A stretch of 64,000 nucleotides of DNA from Ailanthus altissimus (lineage: Eukaryota > Streptophyta > Magnoliopsida > Sapindales > Simaroubaceae), in assembly GCA_946807835.1 (NCBI GenBank), contig OX327683.1:35089001-35153000 (forward strand). Reading direction: 5' to 3'. This document shows positions 1 through 13,340 of the stretch, piece after piece (positions within the stretch are counted from its first letter, which is position 1; every line of letters starts with the position of its first letter). A program made the position numbers and the translations under genes. The notes beneath the pieces are model-generated. The model saw only the letters and a program-made list of their open reading frames with translations, did not search any database and was not told where the DNA came from.

Positions 1-1966
1 TCCTGAATATAACTTCTCTCCTGTTGGTAGCCCTGAGAGAAACTGGGAGGACGGCTTTATAACAGCACAGATGAGATATTCTGACTCGGACAAATTTCAG
101 AAGGTGAATGAGAACACATCATCTTTCAAACAGGACAGCCATATCAGCCATCTAGGTCAAACAGCAAAAAGTTTGGAGACTCGGTCGTGTATTTCTGATG
201 ACAGCTCTGACAGTCAACTACAATCCTCTACCTTCAATCCATCTATCATGGTTGAAAAGATTCATGATAATGAAGTAAAAGAAACTTTTTCTGTTGGAGA
301 TGAGAAGAGCTCTACAGGTATTACTTTGTCAACTGTACAATTTATGGTAATGGAAATATTGATATATCCTTATTCCTGTATCCAATTATTTTAGTACTTA
401 GCCGCCCTCAAAATTTCTGCAGCTGATGTGGAGATTGTAAAAACAAATGAAATTGAAATCCAGAAAAACAATGCCTTGGACACTCCCTGTCAACCAAGTA
501 GTTCTTCCAATATTAAAGATGATGACCAGAATGGTGATGAGTGTGAAATCTGTAATGAAGAAATACATGCCAAACACATGAAACAGGTAACATCATGCAA
601 GGGTATCTGTATTGTGCTTATGATCATCCCTTCCTGTTTTCCTTCTAAGTAGCATAATTTGCTAAATGTTATGGTGAGATTGACTTGAAACAACATATGA
701 CATGTTTTGGAATAGTATTTCCCTTCATAGCTTGCTGCTGATTCACTTCTCTTCATTTTCATTGTCATTTTTTTTTTAATTTTCTACAAAGGAGCATAAA
801 ATGGTACATTTATAAAAACGATTTTTTTTTTACTTGTGTATTACAAGAAGCATTGAGAGGCCACTTAAGATATATTAGAGCTTTTGGTTCTATCTGTGTA
901 TCTGTTGTTGGTGGTTATGCTCCATTTATGTTTCTCATTTCATCCTATGGATCCTTTTGTTCTACTTCCAGGACTTAGACTCAACTGTAGATAACCAACT
1001 ACCTTCTTCTCCAGTAGCATCTCCGTCAAACTCTTCAATAACTAAGAAGGTTGAAGATCGAGAGACAGCTGTTGACATAGTAGAGCGTCCAAGTCCTGTG
1101 TCTGTTCTTGAGCCTCTATTTTCAGAGGATGACATCAGCCCAGCAAGCATCAGATCCCATGCTGGTAGGATTTATCTCATGTGTTTAATATAATTTATCC
1201 AATATTTATCACTGAATTTGTTTTTCACATTACTCGGTGCTGATGTCAATTCAATCACAAATCTTCAGTTGATATAGCGGTACAACCACATCGAATTCAA
1301 TTCAAAGAACATGCCTCTTCAGCTGCAGTTCAAAGCATCCAAATGAAAAGTTCTATGGACGAAAAGGAATCAATGTTTGAGTATGTAAAAGCAGTGCTAC
1401 TAGCCTCTGGCTTAAACTGGGATGAGCTTTGTATGAAATCGCTTACTACCAACCAGCTTCTAGACCCATCATTGTGTGATGCAGTAGAGTTCTCACCCAA
1501 CCAGCTTTGTTGTGAACAGAAACTCATCTTTGATCTTATTAACGAAGTTCTCTTAGAAATTTGTCGGCACTACTTTGCTTGCTCCTGGGTATCATTTGTT
1601 AAACCTTACATCCGACCTGTCCCAATCAAGAAAGATGCTCTTCGTGAGGTTTGGGAAGGAGTTCTGTGGTATCTCATCCCACTGCCATTGCCTCGTACTC
1701 TAGAGCAGACCGTTAGAAAAGACATGGCTAAATCGGGATCGTGGATGGACCTTCGATTTGATACTGATAGTTTTGGTATTGAGATGGGTGATGCCATTCT
1801 TGAAGAACTGATGGAAGACACCATATTAAGCTGTGTAAATGAAAGCACTGAAAGTGGAAGTCCAGTGCTTCAGGCTGAGTTGAAGGAAAGTGAAAGCAGC
1901 ATCAACTCAGAAACTGGATATTCTGTACTTCCAGGTGAGTCAAAAGCAAAAGAGAGCAGCATTTGA
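1..1966 (+). CDS. TRM/LONGIFOLIA-like protein with DUF4378 domain (5' end outside window)
   Basis: Exons read as <2-317, 423-586, 972-1164 and 1269-1966 (stop TGA at 1964). All three introns are GT-AG and the phases (1, 0, 1) close. About 456 C-terminal residues are visible. The third exon carries the motif PSPVSVLEPLFSEDD, typical of TON1-recruiting-motif (TRM) proteins. The last exon holds a DUF4378 domain, from ESMFEYVKAVLLASGL through the conserved CSWVSFVKPYIRPVP stretch to WMDLRFDTDSFGIEMGDAILEELM. The upstream exons are Ser/Asp/Glu-rich and probably disordered. Family knowledge: plant TRM proteins bind TON1, microtubules and the TTP phosphatase complex and affect division-plane setting and organ elongation. 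The exact TRM subgroup cannot be told without the N-terminus. About 40 low-complexity residues follow DUF4378; a consensus donor at 1935 could give another 3' end. Confidence 0.85.
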
Positions 1967-3609
1967 TCATAAATCAGGATACTCTTTTTTCTTCATACCA
2001 ATAAATTTTACCTGGCTTGTGTCATGGTCGGAGGAAAGTAAGCTAGTTCTCTCTCAAGCATCATGTGGAAGAGCGGTGACCTCCCATCAGGTAGGAGGTG
2101 GCTCATTTATCTCCCTCGCAGAGTCCAGGGAACAACTTGATCCCTTGATCTAACTTTCCCACTGAAATCGTGTAGATATACAGAATCGTCCATCATCTAA
2201 CCATATGTGGGAGCCTTCTTCACAAGTCATCAGATGAATGACCCGTCCTGAGCAAAGATCAGAATAACTCAGTTGCCACTGCTACTTGTACAAAAATGCT
2301 TGATTTCCACTGCTGACATTTCCGGTGATGACAGAGAGTTACGGATCAGTCCATTCGCCCAGTGACAAATAGAAGTCCTATTATATGACTTGCACAGTTT
2401 GTTGTGTTGATTTAGTTGAGGGTAGAGTTTGGTGTGTTGAGGGTTTGACTTGCACAGTTTAGTTGAGGGTTTGATTTCATTTTGTTTGATCCCATTAATT
2501 CTCTTTGTTCATTTTTCTGTCCTTTTGGTTCTTGTGCTTCTGTTTTGCTAATATATTTACTAGGTTAGGAGTGTTGCGAGTTGTGACTATTTTTTTCTTC
2601 TTTTTTTGGGTGTATTATAAGAGGAAAAGGGGTTTCACATACTTGTCAGTATACGAAATGCACAGCTGTGACCGTTGTACTTCGAATTATCGAGAAATAA
2701 TGAAGAGGAAATATGATTTACTTGTTTCTGTTTGTTGTTCTTAAGCTCTGATTTTCGTATGCCATGATGTTCCTGTCAATTCTCCCGCTACCAAGAACCT
2801 CGTCTATAAGTAGTCTATTTGGCTTGGATGGAAGCAACTTTGGATCTAGTAATCTAATCAAATGAGTATCGATATTACCCAAATCCTAGGGTTACTTGCA
2901 AGTTCGACGGTTTACATTTTCTGTTATTCTTGTCATAATATATCAATTATACTTTTCGTCCATTCCCTTTACATCGCGTCCATTGTTGCATATCCTGTAG
3001 AGAAGCTTATGATCAGAATTTAAAAAAAAAAAAAAAAGAAGTGCACCACCACACATTTATTGACACGCAGAGGCTATCAAGTACTGAAACAAATTCTCCC
3101 AAATTGAATCTATTGGGAATAAAATAGGAAAAGTTTTAGCTATGCACATTACACTTTTTTTTTTTGCAATAAGGATAGTAAAATCAATGCCTGCTGCATG
3201 AAAACGTGGATTAAGTCCACCCATCCATTGTGAATACATCTGGTCACCATATTGATCAGCTTCCATAATGCCTAAAAAAATGTTATGCTTAATATTGGCA
3301 ACTTTGGGGCACACATCAAGCCACCTACAGGACATCCAAGTCGCTCACCCGTACTATAATACTATTATAGCAGATCAATGTCCATAATTGAAGAGGATCA
3401 TGTCACAAGAATTCACCGCGCCAAGTTTAAGGACCCTATAATCAAGATTCAAGAGAATCACATCATCCATCACAATGCACAATCCTGTCCCATAAACTTA
3501 ACCTTTGAAATTTCCCATGCATCAAAATATGCGTCCAAGTAAACAAGTTCACTGAAAATGATACTGCACACACGCAGTTACAAAAGTATAATCATGATGA
3601 GGTGACAAG
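1967..3609. other. 3' flanks of two convergent genes
   Basis: Downstream of the TRM stop the sequence is non-coding, T-rich around 2490-2620, with a small repeat of the string gacttgcacagttt near 2388 and 2448. On the minus strand, AATAAA (complement of 3055-3060) sits about 550 bases past the stop of the next gene and is a plausible polyadenylation signal for it. A run of 15 A follows at about 3020-3035. The 92-codon minus-strand ORF at 3057-3335 lies in this putative 3' UTR and matches nothing I know. Confidence 0.5.
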
Positions 3610-4257
3610 TTACTTCTGTTTCTTCGTTGCTTGTAAGGATGAAGTTGGTGGACCTACTCTCTTCTTTGCAAATGTACTAGTTCTGCTTTCCAGATCTTCA
3701 TCTTCGTCTACGTCTTCTTCATTGTCACCGTTTCCATCCTTGGCAGAAGCACCGGACTCTTCAGCTCTTTTGGCAGCATTTCTTTTTCCAGCATTCAGCC
3801 TGGCTTGCAACTTTCTTCCAGCAGGATCATTGAAGGGTCCAATCGTTGATTGGCGCGAAACTTTTGCACCGAGTCCAAGCCTACAAGAATATGTTTAGAC
3901 TTCTTGCAAAATCTTATGATGACAATAAAGCTTTGGCGAGGTATATAAAGATGGCTGTACTGACCTAGAAGGCCGGCCAGCTGAATCTACCTCCGTTGGT
4001 TCATCATCTTCAGCTTTGGTCATATTATCAACCCATCGTTCAGCCTGCACATCAACAATGCAAAAAACAGAAAAGGTTAAAAGTTCAGCATAAGTAAGCA
4101 TATACAATAAATAGCAGCAAATATGTATAATCACACAAATTATATAATTTCATTGTTCCAAGCATAGTGGATAGAAATAAGAACTTACCAATTTCAATGC
4201 TTTATTCAATGTGAAAATTTGAGGCGGCCTAGCCTTTTGTGGCGTCTCTGTGCTCAT
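3610..4257 (-). CDS. Small acidic/lysine-rich probable nuclear protein (DUF3245/TRIR-like?)
   Basis: Three coding exons on the minus strand: 4257-4189, 4044-3965 and 3880-3610 (stop TAA). Both introns are GT-AG and phases 0 and 2 close, giving about 139 residues. The N-terminus reads MSTETPQKARPPQIFTLNKA. The middle holds an AERWVDNM segment and a conserved-looking core LGLGAKVSRQS followed by GPFNDPAGRKLQARL. The C-terminal half is a Lys/Arg stretch, a run of Glu/Asp (EEDVDEDED) and basic tails (KKR, KKQK) that look like nuclear localisation signals. The LGLGA core recalls the DUF3245 family, which I believe includes human TRIR (C19orf43); this is from memory and not certain. No catalytic residue can be assigned. 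It is convergent with the TRM gene. A 5' UTR intron between about 4258 and 4924 is likely (acceptor ...CTATAG, donor GGGTATTT) but unproven. Confidence 0.7.
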
Positions 4258-7200
4258 AACTTCTATAGAAATCTACCTACTTTCTGACTTCAAATTTTCT
4301 CCTACAAAGTAACCAACCTTCTCATAGTAAATTTTTCAAACAGTTTACGTGCAAACCATTACTCAAGCTCTTATTTTACATTTTTGAAAATAGCCTAATG
4401 GGGAATTTTATTTTGGAGTCCAAATAAGCATGCGACATTTTCTTTACATTTTGCTTCCAAAATTGTAAATTCTGTTATCTGGTACACCGCAAGTGCATTT
4501 AAACAAAGCCTCTGTTCTCAATACAACTATTTTAAACCTGAATCTCAATTATCAAAATTATCAATGAACATGAAAAAAGAAAAACAAGCCTCGTAATTAT
4601 TCAGCTCGTAGTCCAAATTAAACTATAATTCCTCACAAAACACATTTCAAATCTTAATTATATTAATTATTCCCTTTTTACGTAACTTCACCGTTAATCA
4701 AGGGAATATAGAGCTCACTGTTACTAACATCATTCCATGAGTAACAGCTCTTTAATAAAAATCACGCATGGACTTCAATATAGCAACGTAAAATAATTAT
4801 GAAACATGCATAAACGACAATAAACCCTGCTTCTATACAAATTTTCCGTAAAATCAGCAAAACCCGCACAGCACTTTTTTTTCAAATTGAATTGTGAATA
4901 ACAATTTTGTTTAGAAAAAATACCCGAGAGCAACTTGAAAATTGACTCGCTCCTCTTTGAATTTAGAAACCAATGGCGAAATTCCCACAAAACCCGCGTT
5001 GCTTTTTATCTTTACGCTGCCAAAATCAATTTCTTCTCTCTTCTTCCTTCCCCGTTCTGTTTTAATTTCTTTTTCAAAATGAAAAAATTAAAATCCCCTA
5101 ACACGGTTTTGTAGTATTAAAATGATAGTGGGCCCAAGGGCTCCTAAGAAATTGTTGGGCTCGCAAATTGTTGCGGCCCATGAGTTGCTGACACATATAG
5201 ATGCAAATAACTATATGCTTTTGAGTTTCTCCGATAACATGATCATCCTTAGGCTCGTTTGTTGAGCAAGATTGAATCGGATAGAAATGAATAAATTTGT
5301 TACTATTAAATAGGATTTGATAAGATAAGAATAAAATTGGATTTATTATATTAAACTCTTGTGTTTGATATTATTTAAGATTGGATTTGACTAATTAAAA
5401 TAATTTTAGAAAAAATATAATTAAATATAGTTAATTTAATTAAAATTATTTATTTGTAATAATAAGTTAATAAGAAAATATATACTTAATTTATATTAAT
5501 AATTAATTACAATTATGTCAATTTAATTTAATCAATATTAATTTAAGTTTAATCATTGTATATTATTGAATATTTAATAAATTATGATAATTTTTATTTT
5601 ATACAGTTAAATAAGTACTTGTATTATTAATTCTAATATTTATATTATTATATAACTAGAATAATATATAATAAAGCTAACTGAGTTAGATAAATTAAAA
5701 TGAAAACTAATACAATATTTAAAATAGTGTTCTTTGTTTGGGGTATTTATTTTAATAAGAATTTTAAGTCAATTTTAACTAAATAGTTTTTTTTTTTTAC
5801 TTAATGTAAAAAATAGAAACAATATTACAAATACAAATAATTTAATATTTATTTTCAAATATTAAACAAATAAACAAACAAATAGATGGATCAAAATTCA
5901 ATTATTTAGCATTTAGTTCAATTCAACTCTATTCACTAATTCAATAAAAAAAACATTGTCTTGATTTACTATAATTAATTATAAAATTAATACTTTTATT
6001 TATTAGATATTTAAAAACTTTCCAGTTTATAATATTAAATGTTTGAATGTGTATTCTATACCATTATAAACTATATTAGATTAATTAAAAGTTTGTATTA
6101 TTAATTAATCAAATTATGTGAAGAGGGATTGTCTTGTTATATTCATAAATATTTATTTAAGTATTTTTTAAATATAATGTTTAAATTTTATTTATTATTT
6201 TAATAATTAAAACATTTAAATATAAATATAAATATAAATTTATATTTTAATCATATCATCAACTTATCTCATGACCATAGAATAAAATAATTCCACGATA
6301 TTAAAGATAAGCGGTGGGTCTTATGTGACTCACGACTTCTATTCCATAATGTTTTATTTTTTAAGTTAAAATCAAACCTAGGATTGAACTTTAAAAAAAA
6401 AAATCCAATACTATATTTATCATTAAAAAAAAAGGGCTTAATGTACATGTATATAAATACATAAATAATTGTGCATATATGGATGTGATGTGTATAATCA
6501 GTTTTTTTTTTAGGTCATAATTCATAAATTTTCATTATAAATTTTTTTTAAAAAAAAAGGAAATTAACACCATTTTAATATTGTATGCCAAATGAAAAAC
6601 CATTGTTTTTTTCCCTTTTGAAATGAATTGAAGAACCACTGTTATAAATATATTTTGGTAGAAGAATGACAATAATATTAAGTATTTATTAAATAATTAA
6701 TTTTTAAAATTATTTATTATATTAGTACATCATTTAATAATTAATTAACAGATCATTAAATAAAAATATATTAAAAATATTACTTAAAAAGTATATTATC
6801 ACTCCTAATTTTCTTTTTACTTCTTAATGAATACATTAGAATCCATGGATGTTATAGATACGGTAGATTTCTCATTGCAATAATATCAAAATAATTGTTT
6901 TTACTTTTTATCATTACAGCGTAGACTATAATGGTTTATTGTATTTTAACTTTATTAAGTACAACGGCACGCTAACTAATATATATAGGGATGGTGTTTA
7001 TATAAATTATATTTTAAAGATGACTTTGATTTTAATTATATTATTATCCCCTTTGTTTAATTTGAATGATGAAAATAATTTTAAAGTTATTTTTATTTTA
7101 TCACATAAATAATTAAAATATTCTCAAAGAGTTAAGATAATTTTATTTTTTAAATTAAATAAAAAGAGTGATATTTAACACATCCTGAATATAAGAATTT

Positions 7201-8227
7201 ATTCTTAAATACAGGATTGTCAAATTAATAAATAATTCAATATAAACAAGGTCAATTCACAAAGAAGTGAAATTACAATTACAAACTAAAAATACTATAA
7301 AAATAAATAAAGCAATATAAAACGTTTGCAAATAATAATTTAAATAACCAATTAAAATAAATATTAAGGTTATGAAAATTCACTATTAGCATATAAAATA
7401 ATAATATATTCAACTCTCTTTTTAACTCAATTGGAATCCTCACACAAAAGAAAAATTAATCAAAATAATTAAAGTTCATCATTATTTATATATTAACTTA
7501 TATTTATTTCTTTTAATTATTATACACCAAATCTTGTAAATGAATTCAAGTATTTATTATGCTAATCTTTATATTTGTTTATAATAAATCACGACTCTCA
7601 CTTTACAATAAATAGTATTTACGTAAAATCTTATAAATGGTTTCAATAATTTATTGTGTTAACTATAAATATTATCTATAATAAATCAAGATTCACCATT
7701 TTACAATAAATGGTATTAATATTATAAAATAAAATAAATACAAAATATATAAATTTACCTAACTTACGAATGAAACATTAAATTATAGAATAGAAATTGA
7801 AATATATCTTATTATCTTACTAAAAGTTTCACCATTTCACCCTAACATAATAAAAATTATTTGAGTATAATAAACTTAAATGAAAGAGATAGAAGAATAA
7901 ATAACATTAATTTTATAATAATAAATGAAATAAATAATATTATAAAGAGATAATACAGAAGATAAGTGTTTTGAACTAAAATATAGATCTCTAATTATAT
8001 CATTTGGGTATAAACAAGCCAACTATTTATAGAAAATATGAATAATACAAAACAAATAATAAGGGAATCACTTAGATGATAAAAGTAAAAAATGGAGGCA
8101 ACTAATTTGTATTGATTATTATTAATGCAACCACTTAATTGTCTAATTAGAAATTAATGTGGTTTAAATTAGCTTTCACTCAAAAAATTAAAGTTGTAGA
8201 TAAGTATATTATATTTTTAATTTAAGT
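4258..8227. other. 5' region of the small gene, then AT-rich intergenic DNA
   Basis: Roughly 4258-5050 should hold the 5' UTR, a probable UTR intron and the promoter of the minus-strand gene. From about 5250 the sequence is extremely AT-rich, with no coding potential, no clean terminal repeats and many poly-A/T runs. The part from about 7170 to 8220 looks like decayed repeat sequence and contains a degenerate duplication (separate entry). I see no gene. Confidence 0.6.
7535..7715. repeat. Degenerate tandem duplication, unit about 90 bp
   Basis: Two neighbouring stretches (about 7535-7617 and 7628-7711) share the order: aatcttgtaaatg..., a Thr/Leu-like AT block, tataataaatca, then ttttacaataaat. 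The copies differ at many positions, so the duplication is old. Nothing suggests coding or regulatory function. Confidence 0.5.
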
Positions 8228-8592
8228 TATATCATATATATTATATACGTATTTATCCAGTTATGAGTCAAATACTGAAGACTATTCGAATTAGGTTTGT
8301 ACTGCAAATCAGTACTTTTTTAGGGCATTTTTCACCCTCCAAATGCTCAAATTATAAATTATTTATAATCTCATATTTTAGCCCATTAAGTCAACTCTTC
8401 ATATGATCAAGAATCACTCCAACTGGATTCATAAGTAGAAAGTTATGTCCATTTTATCGAAACTACCACAAAATAGTTAAAAACTAATTATGTACAATAT
8501 TGTAAACATGCTTAAGTTATAAAGGTTAATGACATTAGTAATACAAAATAATGATGTAAAACCCTTATTAAATGTATAATTTTAAGTGTTCA
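8228..8592 (-). repeat. 3' LTR of the decayed gypsy element
   Basis: It aligns end to end with 12975-13340. The terminal CA on the plus strand is intact (gtgttca), while the other end reads TATATC where the partner has TGTATC, as expected after deamination. The purine-rich primer lies immediately at 8593-8605 on the minus strand. Confidence 0.78.
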
Positions 8593-11500
8593 TCACACTC
8601 CCAACTAGTTTATTACTAGTCCCTATTAATTCAAGTATAAATAAAATTTGAACACTACTTAAGTATTTCAAACAAAACTCCAGTTTAAGATCATAATCAC
8701 TATTAAGGTTGTTTCAATTATAACTTCCAAAATTGTATGTGTGTGAATTAAGTCGAAATTTTCTTACCACAAATCACAACATATATAGCCTTGAAAAATT
8801 TCTCTAAGTAAAAACCTCAACTCCATATCTTTACAGTGAATAACCATTTAAAGGACTAAGATTTCACTCATGGAGTTGGAACACAGATACTCGCTCAAGA
8901 AAATGTTACATTTAAGGACAGACAGACAAACTAATATTGATCTAAAGATAAGAAAATCAATTATTTAGAGTCAAACCATTTTTGCCACATGCTAATTTTA
9001 GGACTTTAATTACCTTATGCGAATATTACGAATAGAGTTTGGTGATAAAACTGCTTTCTAATCACTTCTGTCTTCTAAAATTTAATGAAAATTTTATTGA
9101 ACTGAATTGACTTATTTTATTTTTTTAAACACAAGTAAACATTACAAAAATAAGAATAATTTCTTACCACAATACTTTTTCATAATTTTTTATCATCCTT
9201 CAGCCAGACAACAAAATAATTTATCATCCTAAATAATGTCATTTCAAACAAAAATTAATCATTCCAAAATATCAAGAAAAGTTTGTAACATGTTATCTCA
9301 AACTTCTTCACTCACTCATAAAAGATGTGCAAGTTTAAAAAATAATATATACACTTAAACATTAAAATTCTCTTGGCTATATATATTGAATTATCCATTT
9401 TACCATAAAGCTTAGTATTATACTCAAGAAATGATTTCGAAAGTTATTCTTTAATAACCTATATAGAAAAAGTAATTTAAACTAAATAATTTTGAAATCA
9501 TACATCAATAGTAAAGCAAACTTATTTACACAAGAATTACCAATAACATAAGCAACAAACAAATGTACGTGAAATACATTAAAAATAAATCAATTAGAAT
9601 GTGTTTTAAAAGTTCAATAATGTACTATATACTATGTCATTCTATAACTATAATGCGTCTCAATAGTGTATAAATGAATTTTTTACTCACATCATTCATG
9701 GTGGAATTTTTTTTAAGAACAAATTGATAGCAAAAATTAACACTAGCATTATATATCAACTACCTTCCCCCAGTCAGATTGAGACATTGTCCTCAATGTC
9801 AAAATATAGAAAAAGTATAGTATAAAAGATATCACTTGAAACATTTTTTATTGAAAATAAAACTTGCAACAAAATAAAATAAGTCCCACAAAATGCTTTA
9901 AAATACATAAAGTAGAGAGGCTACAAACGGAGAGTTGCGTTTCTTTTCACTATCATAAATATACCAATCTATTTAACGCATTGTTGGATCAGATAAATAT
10001 ATAAAAGCTTATAATTCATCAAGTAATTGATCAACAGTTGAAATATAAATAAGGATCTGTCGTATTGTGAATAAGATGAATTATTTTTCTACCGCATAGT
10101 TAATAAAAAATGACAACTCATTATAAAAACTATTAACATTTAACAAATCAATGAGTTTTTAGTGATTTTACAATTATGCCCATAAAATAATTTGAAAACT
10201 TTTCTTCAAAGTTTTGAAATCTTCAGGTATATTTATGAAGGCGTTACCATTCCAAAGCATAAGAGACATCCGCTCATGCATTGATGATACTTGTAACTCA
10301 TTTCTAATTATTTTTCCTACAATATTCTCAATAGCTAGAGCTTTTAGTATGATACCCAAAACTTAATTACATTTATTTTGTGCAGTTGTTGCCACACACT
10401 CCATTAATCCACGACTACCTCCCCCATATACTAAATAAAATTTTCGCTTAGTTAACACCTTATCGAGGGTTTCTGTTACTTATACAAACTCTCCAATTTT
10501 TACAGGGTTAAATCCACAAAAGATATAAATTTTTGTGAATTTACGAGTTGATATTTTCTCTATTGTTATACTCACATTCTCTCTTGAATAATTTTGAATT
10601 TGTATGAATATGCAGAAATAACGCAATGTATTTATAGAGCCAAATGGTGTTGTAATGTAAAGTTATATGGGTAGTTGGTTGTTAATGGATAAGATTAAAC
10701 TTTCAACGCAAAAATTTTTAAATCGATTATGGGTGGTTAGTTGTTGTTGGAGAAGATGTTTGAGGTTGAAATGAAATATTTAAAAATAATAGGTACAGTA
10801 TATAAGTAATTATTATTATAGCTCACACCTTCTTATGGTTTTACGTTTAGAAATGTCTTAAATGCCCTTTATGAGTCAATGATAGACTTTCCATCCATTT
10901 TTTCCTCATAAATTGGCAAACAGAGTTTTTTAAAGTTAGATTTCCAATATTATACCACTCATGTTCTCTTAGTAATATGTCTCGTGATTCATGAATTACA
11001 ATATGCACTTATCCATTATGATGTGTCTCAAGAATCGATAAGATGTCATTTAAAGACTCTTTATTCAGACCATCTTTAATGAACTTAATTGTATCTTTAC
11101 GATTTACAGACACCAACAAAAATACTAAGACAACAAAAATGATATAAAGAATAAAAGTTCTAAGACTTACGAAAATACTTATTACCAATATAGTGTAAAA
11201 GGGCGCTGATCACACATATACTATACTCTAAAAGTATCCAATCAAATTTTATGAGACATTTATTAAAGTAAAGGAAAAGAATATGAAAACAAATCTTATT
11301 GAAAACTCAAACCTTATAGATCTTACTCATTTAGATGACTTTGATAATTTTTAGATAAAGAATGAAACATCGATAATTTTCTTAATAAAGGAAACATGCA
11401 TTAAGCTTTATATAATATCTCTACATTAGATCTCTTGTTGTATTTTTTTATATGAAATGTAATTTTTGTATGAATGAAAAAGAAGTGTAACTTTTTGTAA

Positions 11501-12109
11501 TTTATTATCTTGATATCTAACAAGAACTTTTATTTAATATAAAGAATGGCCTTTACAAATAAATTGTCAACTCTGGAAAGAAAAATTGGTGCGGCAACAT
11601 GTGTTATAAGTCATACGTACACACTTGTAATAAATACTTAATCTTTTTGCCTTTCATTTTTTTTATAAAAGAACTTTTATCTAAGCCAGACATATAGGAA
11701 ATTAATGAGTCTGAAAACTTATCTGCCAATTGAACATTGGCTTTAATTAACCAATGTACATCAGCATGTATTCTTATAATCATTAATAGCCTTAATATTT
11801 CATATATTATTTTTGTAAAATTTCTTTAAAGCATTTTGAGATAATGAAGAAAAATATTTTTTCAAATTCATTAGAATATTATCCTTTTTTTTAATAAATA
11901 AAAAGAAGATAAAGTATCAATAATTATAAGAAACTAACTTGAAATGTCACGGAATATCATTATCTGTCACTTAATCGAGGTGCAAAATAAAACTTAATAC
12001 AAAAATATTAAATTATCTCGCAAATATGAAAAACAAATAAAGGTAGAAGAATAATAAATATATACAATAAATATCTATTAGTCTCGTAGTAAGGTCAAAC
12101 AGGGACACA

Positions 12110-12960
12110 AACTTTTATTTAAAAGCTTGGTTTTTTAGAAACGGTTTGAATTTTTGCCCATTTACTTTAAACACATTACTATTTTTAGGATTTTTAATGT
12201 TAATTGGTCCATAATAGTACACATGTTTCACAATAAATGGGCCACTGCATATTGATCTTAATTTTTCAGAAAATATGTGAAGTTAAGAATTATAAAACAA
12301 AATTTTCTAGCTAACATCAAATGTTTTTTTTATAATTTTTTTTATTATGATAGGCTTTAAATTTTAACTTTATGAATTTTCGAATTCTTATATGCATTAT
12401 TTTTTAATTCTTCAAATTCATTTATTTGTAATTTACGTATCCATCAAACAGAATTAAGATTTGCGTTGAAAGTTTTAATTACCTAATAGGCTTTATGCTC
12501 AAGTTTCACAGGTAAGTGACAAATTTTTTTATAAACTAGCATATAAAGAGATATACACAATGAAGTTTTAAAAGTAATTATGTAACACCAAAGTGCATCA
12601 TTAAGTCTTAAAAATCAGTCTTTGCGACTTGGGTTTGTAGTTCTTTTCAAAATTTGTTTTATCTCCTTATTAATTAGTTCAACTTGTCCATTTATCTGAG
12701 AGTGATAAAGGGTGACAATTTTGTGAGTAATACCATATTTTTTTCATTAATATTTCAAATGGTGTGTTACAAAAGTACTCACCTCCGTCACTTATAATGG
12801 TTCAAAGGATTCCAAATCGACTCAAGATATTTTATTTCAAAATTTTCATGACTGTTTTATAGTAATTATTTTAACATAGAATAATTTCAATTCATTTTGA
12901 GATATATTCTACTGCGACATATTTTTTTATTTTATGGTCATTGTAGACAAGTCTATTATC
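12110..12960 (-). pseudogene. Ty3/gypsy integrase relic
   Basis: Read on the minus strand, this shows the C-terminal half of a Tat/Athila-type integrase: an AVEYISK segment, then IISDGGEYFCNTPFE around 12760-12800, the HSQINGQVE segment with the catalytic Glu about 35 codons after the Asp, the LRLNDALW and LEHKAY blocks, and finally a PxxVKHV-like tail ending near a KxNGQKF segment at about 12150. A homopolymer A-run causes at least one frameshift, and stop codons (mostly TGG or CGA/CAA derived) occur throughout. The zinc-finger part and the first catalytic Asp are gone. It cannot be functional. Confidence 0.8.
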
Positions 12961-12974
12961 TTTTCAAATTAAGT

Positions 12975-13340
12975 TGTATCATGCATATTAGATACGTATT
13001 TATCTAATTATGAGCAAAATACTAAAAACTGTTCGGACTAGGCCTAGACTGCAGATCATTAATTTTTTAGGCTATTTTTTACCCTCAAATGCTTAAATAA
13101 CAATTTTTTTGTAAAATCTAATATTTTACCCAATTAAATCAACTATTTATGAGATTAATAATTACTCCAATTGGATTCATAAATAGAAAGTTATACTTAT
13201 TTAATCAAACCTATTACAAAACAGTTAAAAGTTAATTAAGTACAATATTATAATCATATTTAAATTTGAGAGGTTAATGACACTAACAATGCAAAACAAT
13301 AATGTAAAATTATTATTAAATGTATAATTTTAAGTGTTCA
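12975..13340 (-). repeat. 5' LTR of the decayed gypsy element
   Basis: This is the partner of 8228-8592. It starts TGTATCATGC and ends AAGTGTTCA on the plus strand. No tRNA-complementary primer site follows at its inner end; the sequence runs straight into integrase remnants, which marks a large internal deletion. Confidence 0.78.

Larger units (their letters stand above)
8228..13340 (-). mobile_element. Decayed Ty3/gypsy retrotransposon, Tat/Athila type
   Basis: Two direct repeats of 365 and 366 bp (8228-8592 and 12975-13340) flank a 4.4-kb AT-rich interior that carries an integrase relic on the minus strand. In minus orientation the right repeat is the 5' LTR. Both LTRs begin TGAACACTTAAAA. 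The 3' LTR is preceded by a purine-rich tract (GGGAGTGTGA). Downstream of the integrase, near 9755-9800, the minus strand carries the ACATTGAGGACAATGTCTC / GGGGGAAGG motif often seen after integrase in plant Tat/Athila elements. The LTRs agree at roughly three quarters of positions by eye and many differences look like C-to-T or G-to-A changes, so the insertion is old. The primer-binding site, gag, protease, RT and RNase H are missing: integrase sequence starts almost directly at the 5' LTR. I could not find a clean target-site duplication. Confidence 0.8.

Noticed and set aside
3057..3335. 92-codon minus-strand ORF downstream of the small nuclear protein gene
   Set aside because: It has no recognised motif and lies in the probable 3' UTR just before an AATAAA signal.
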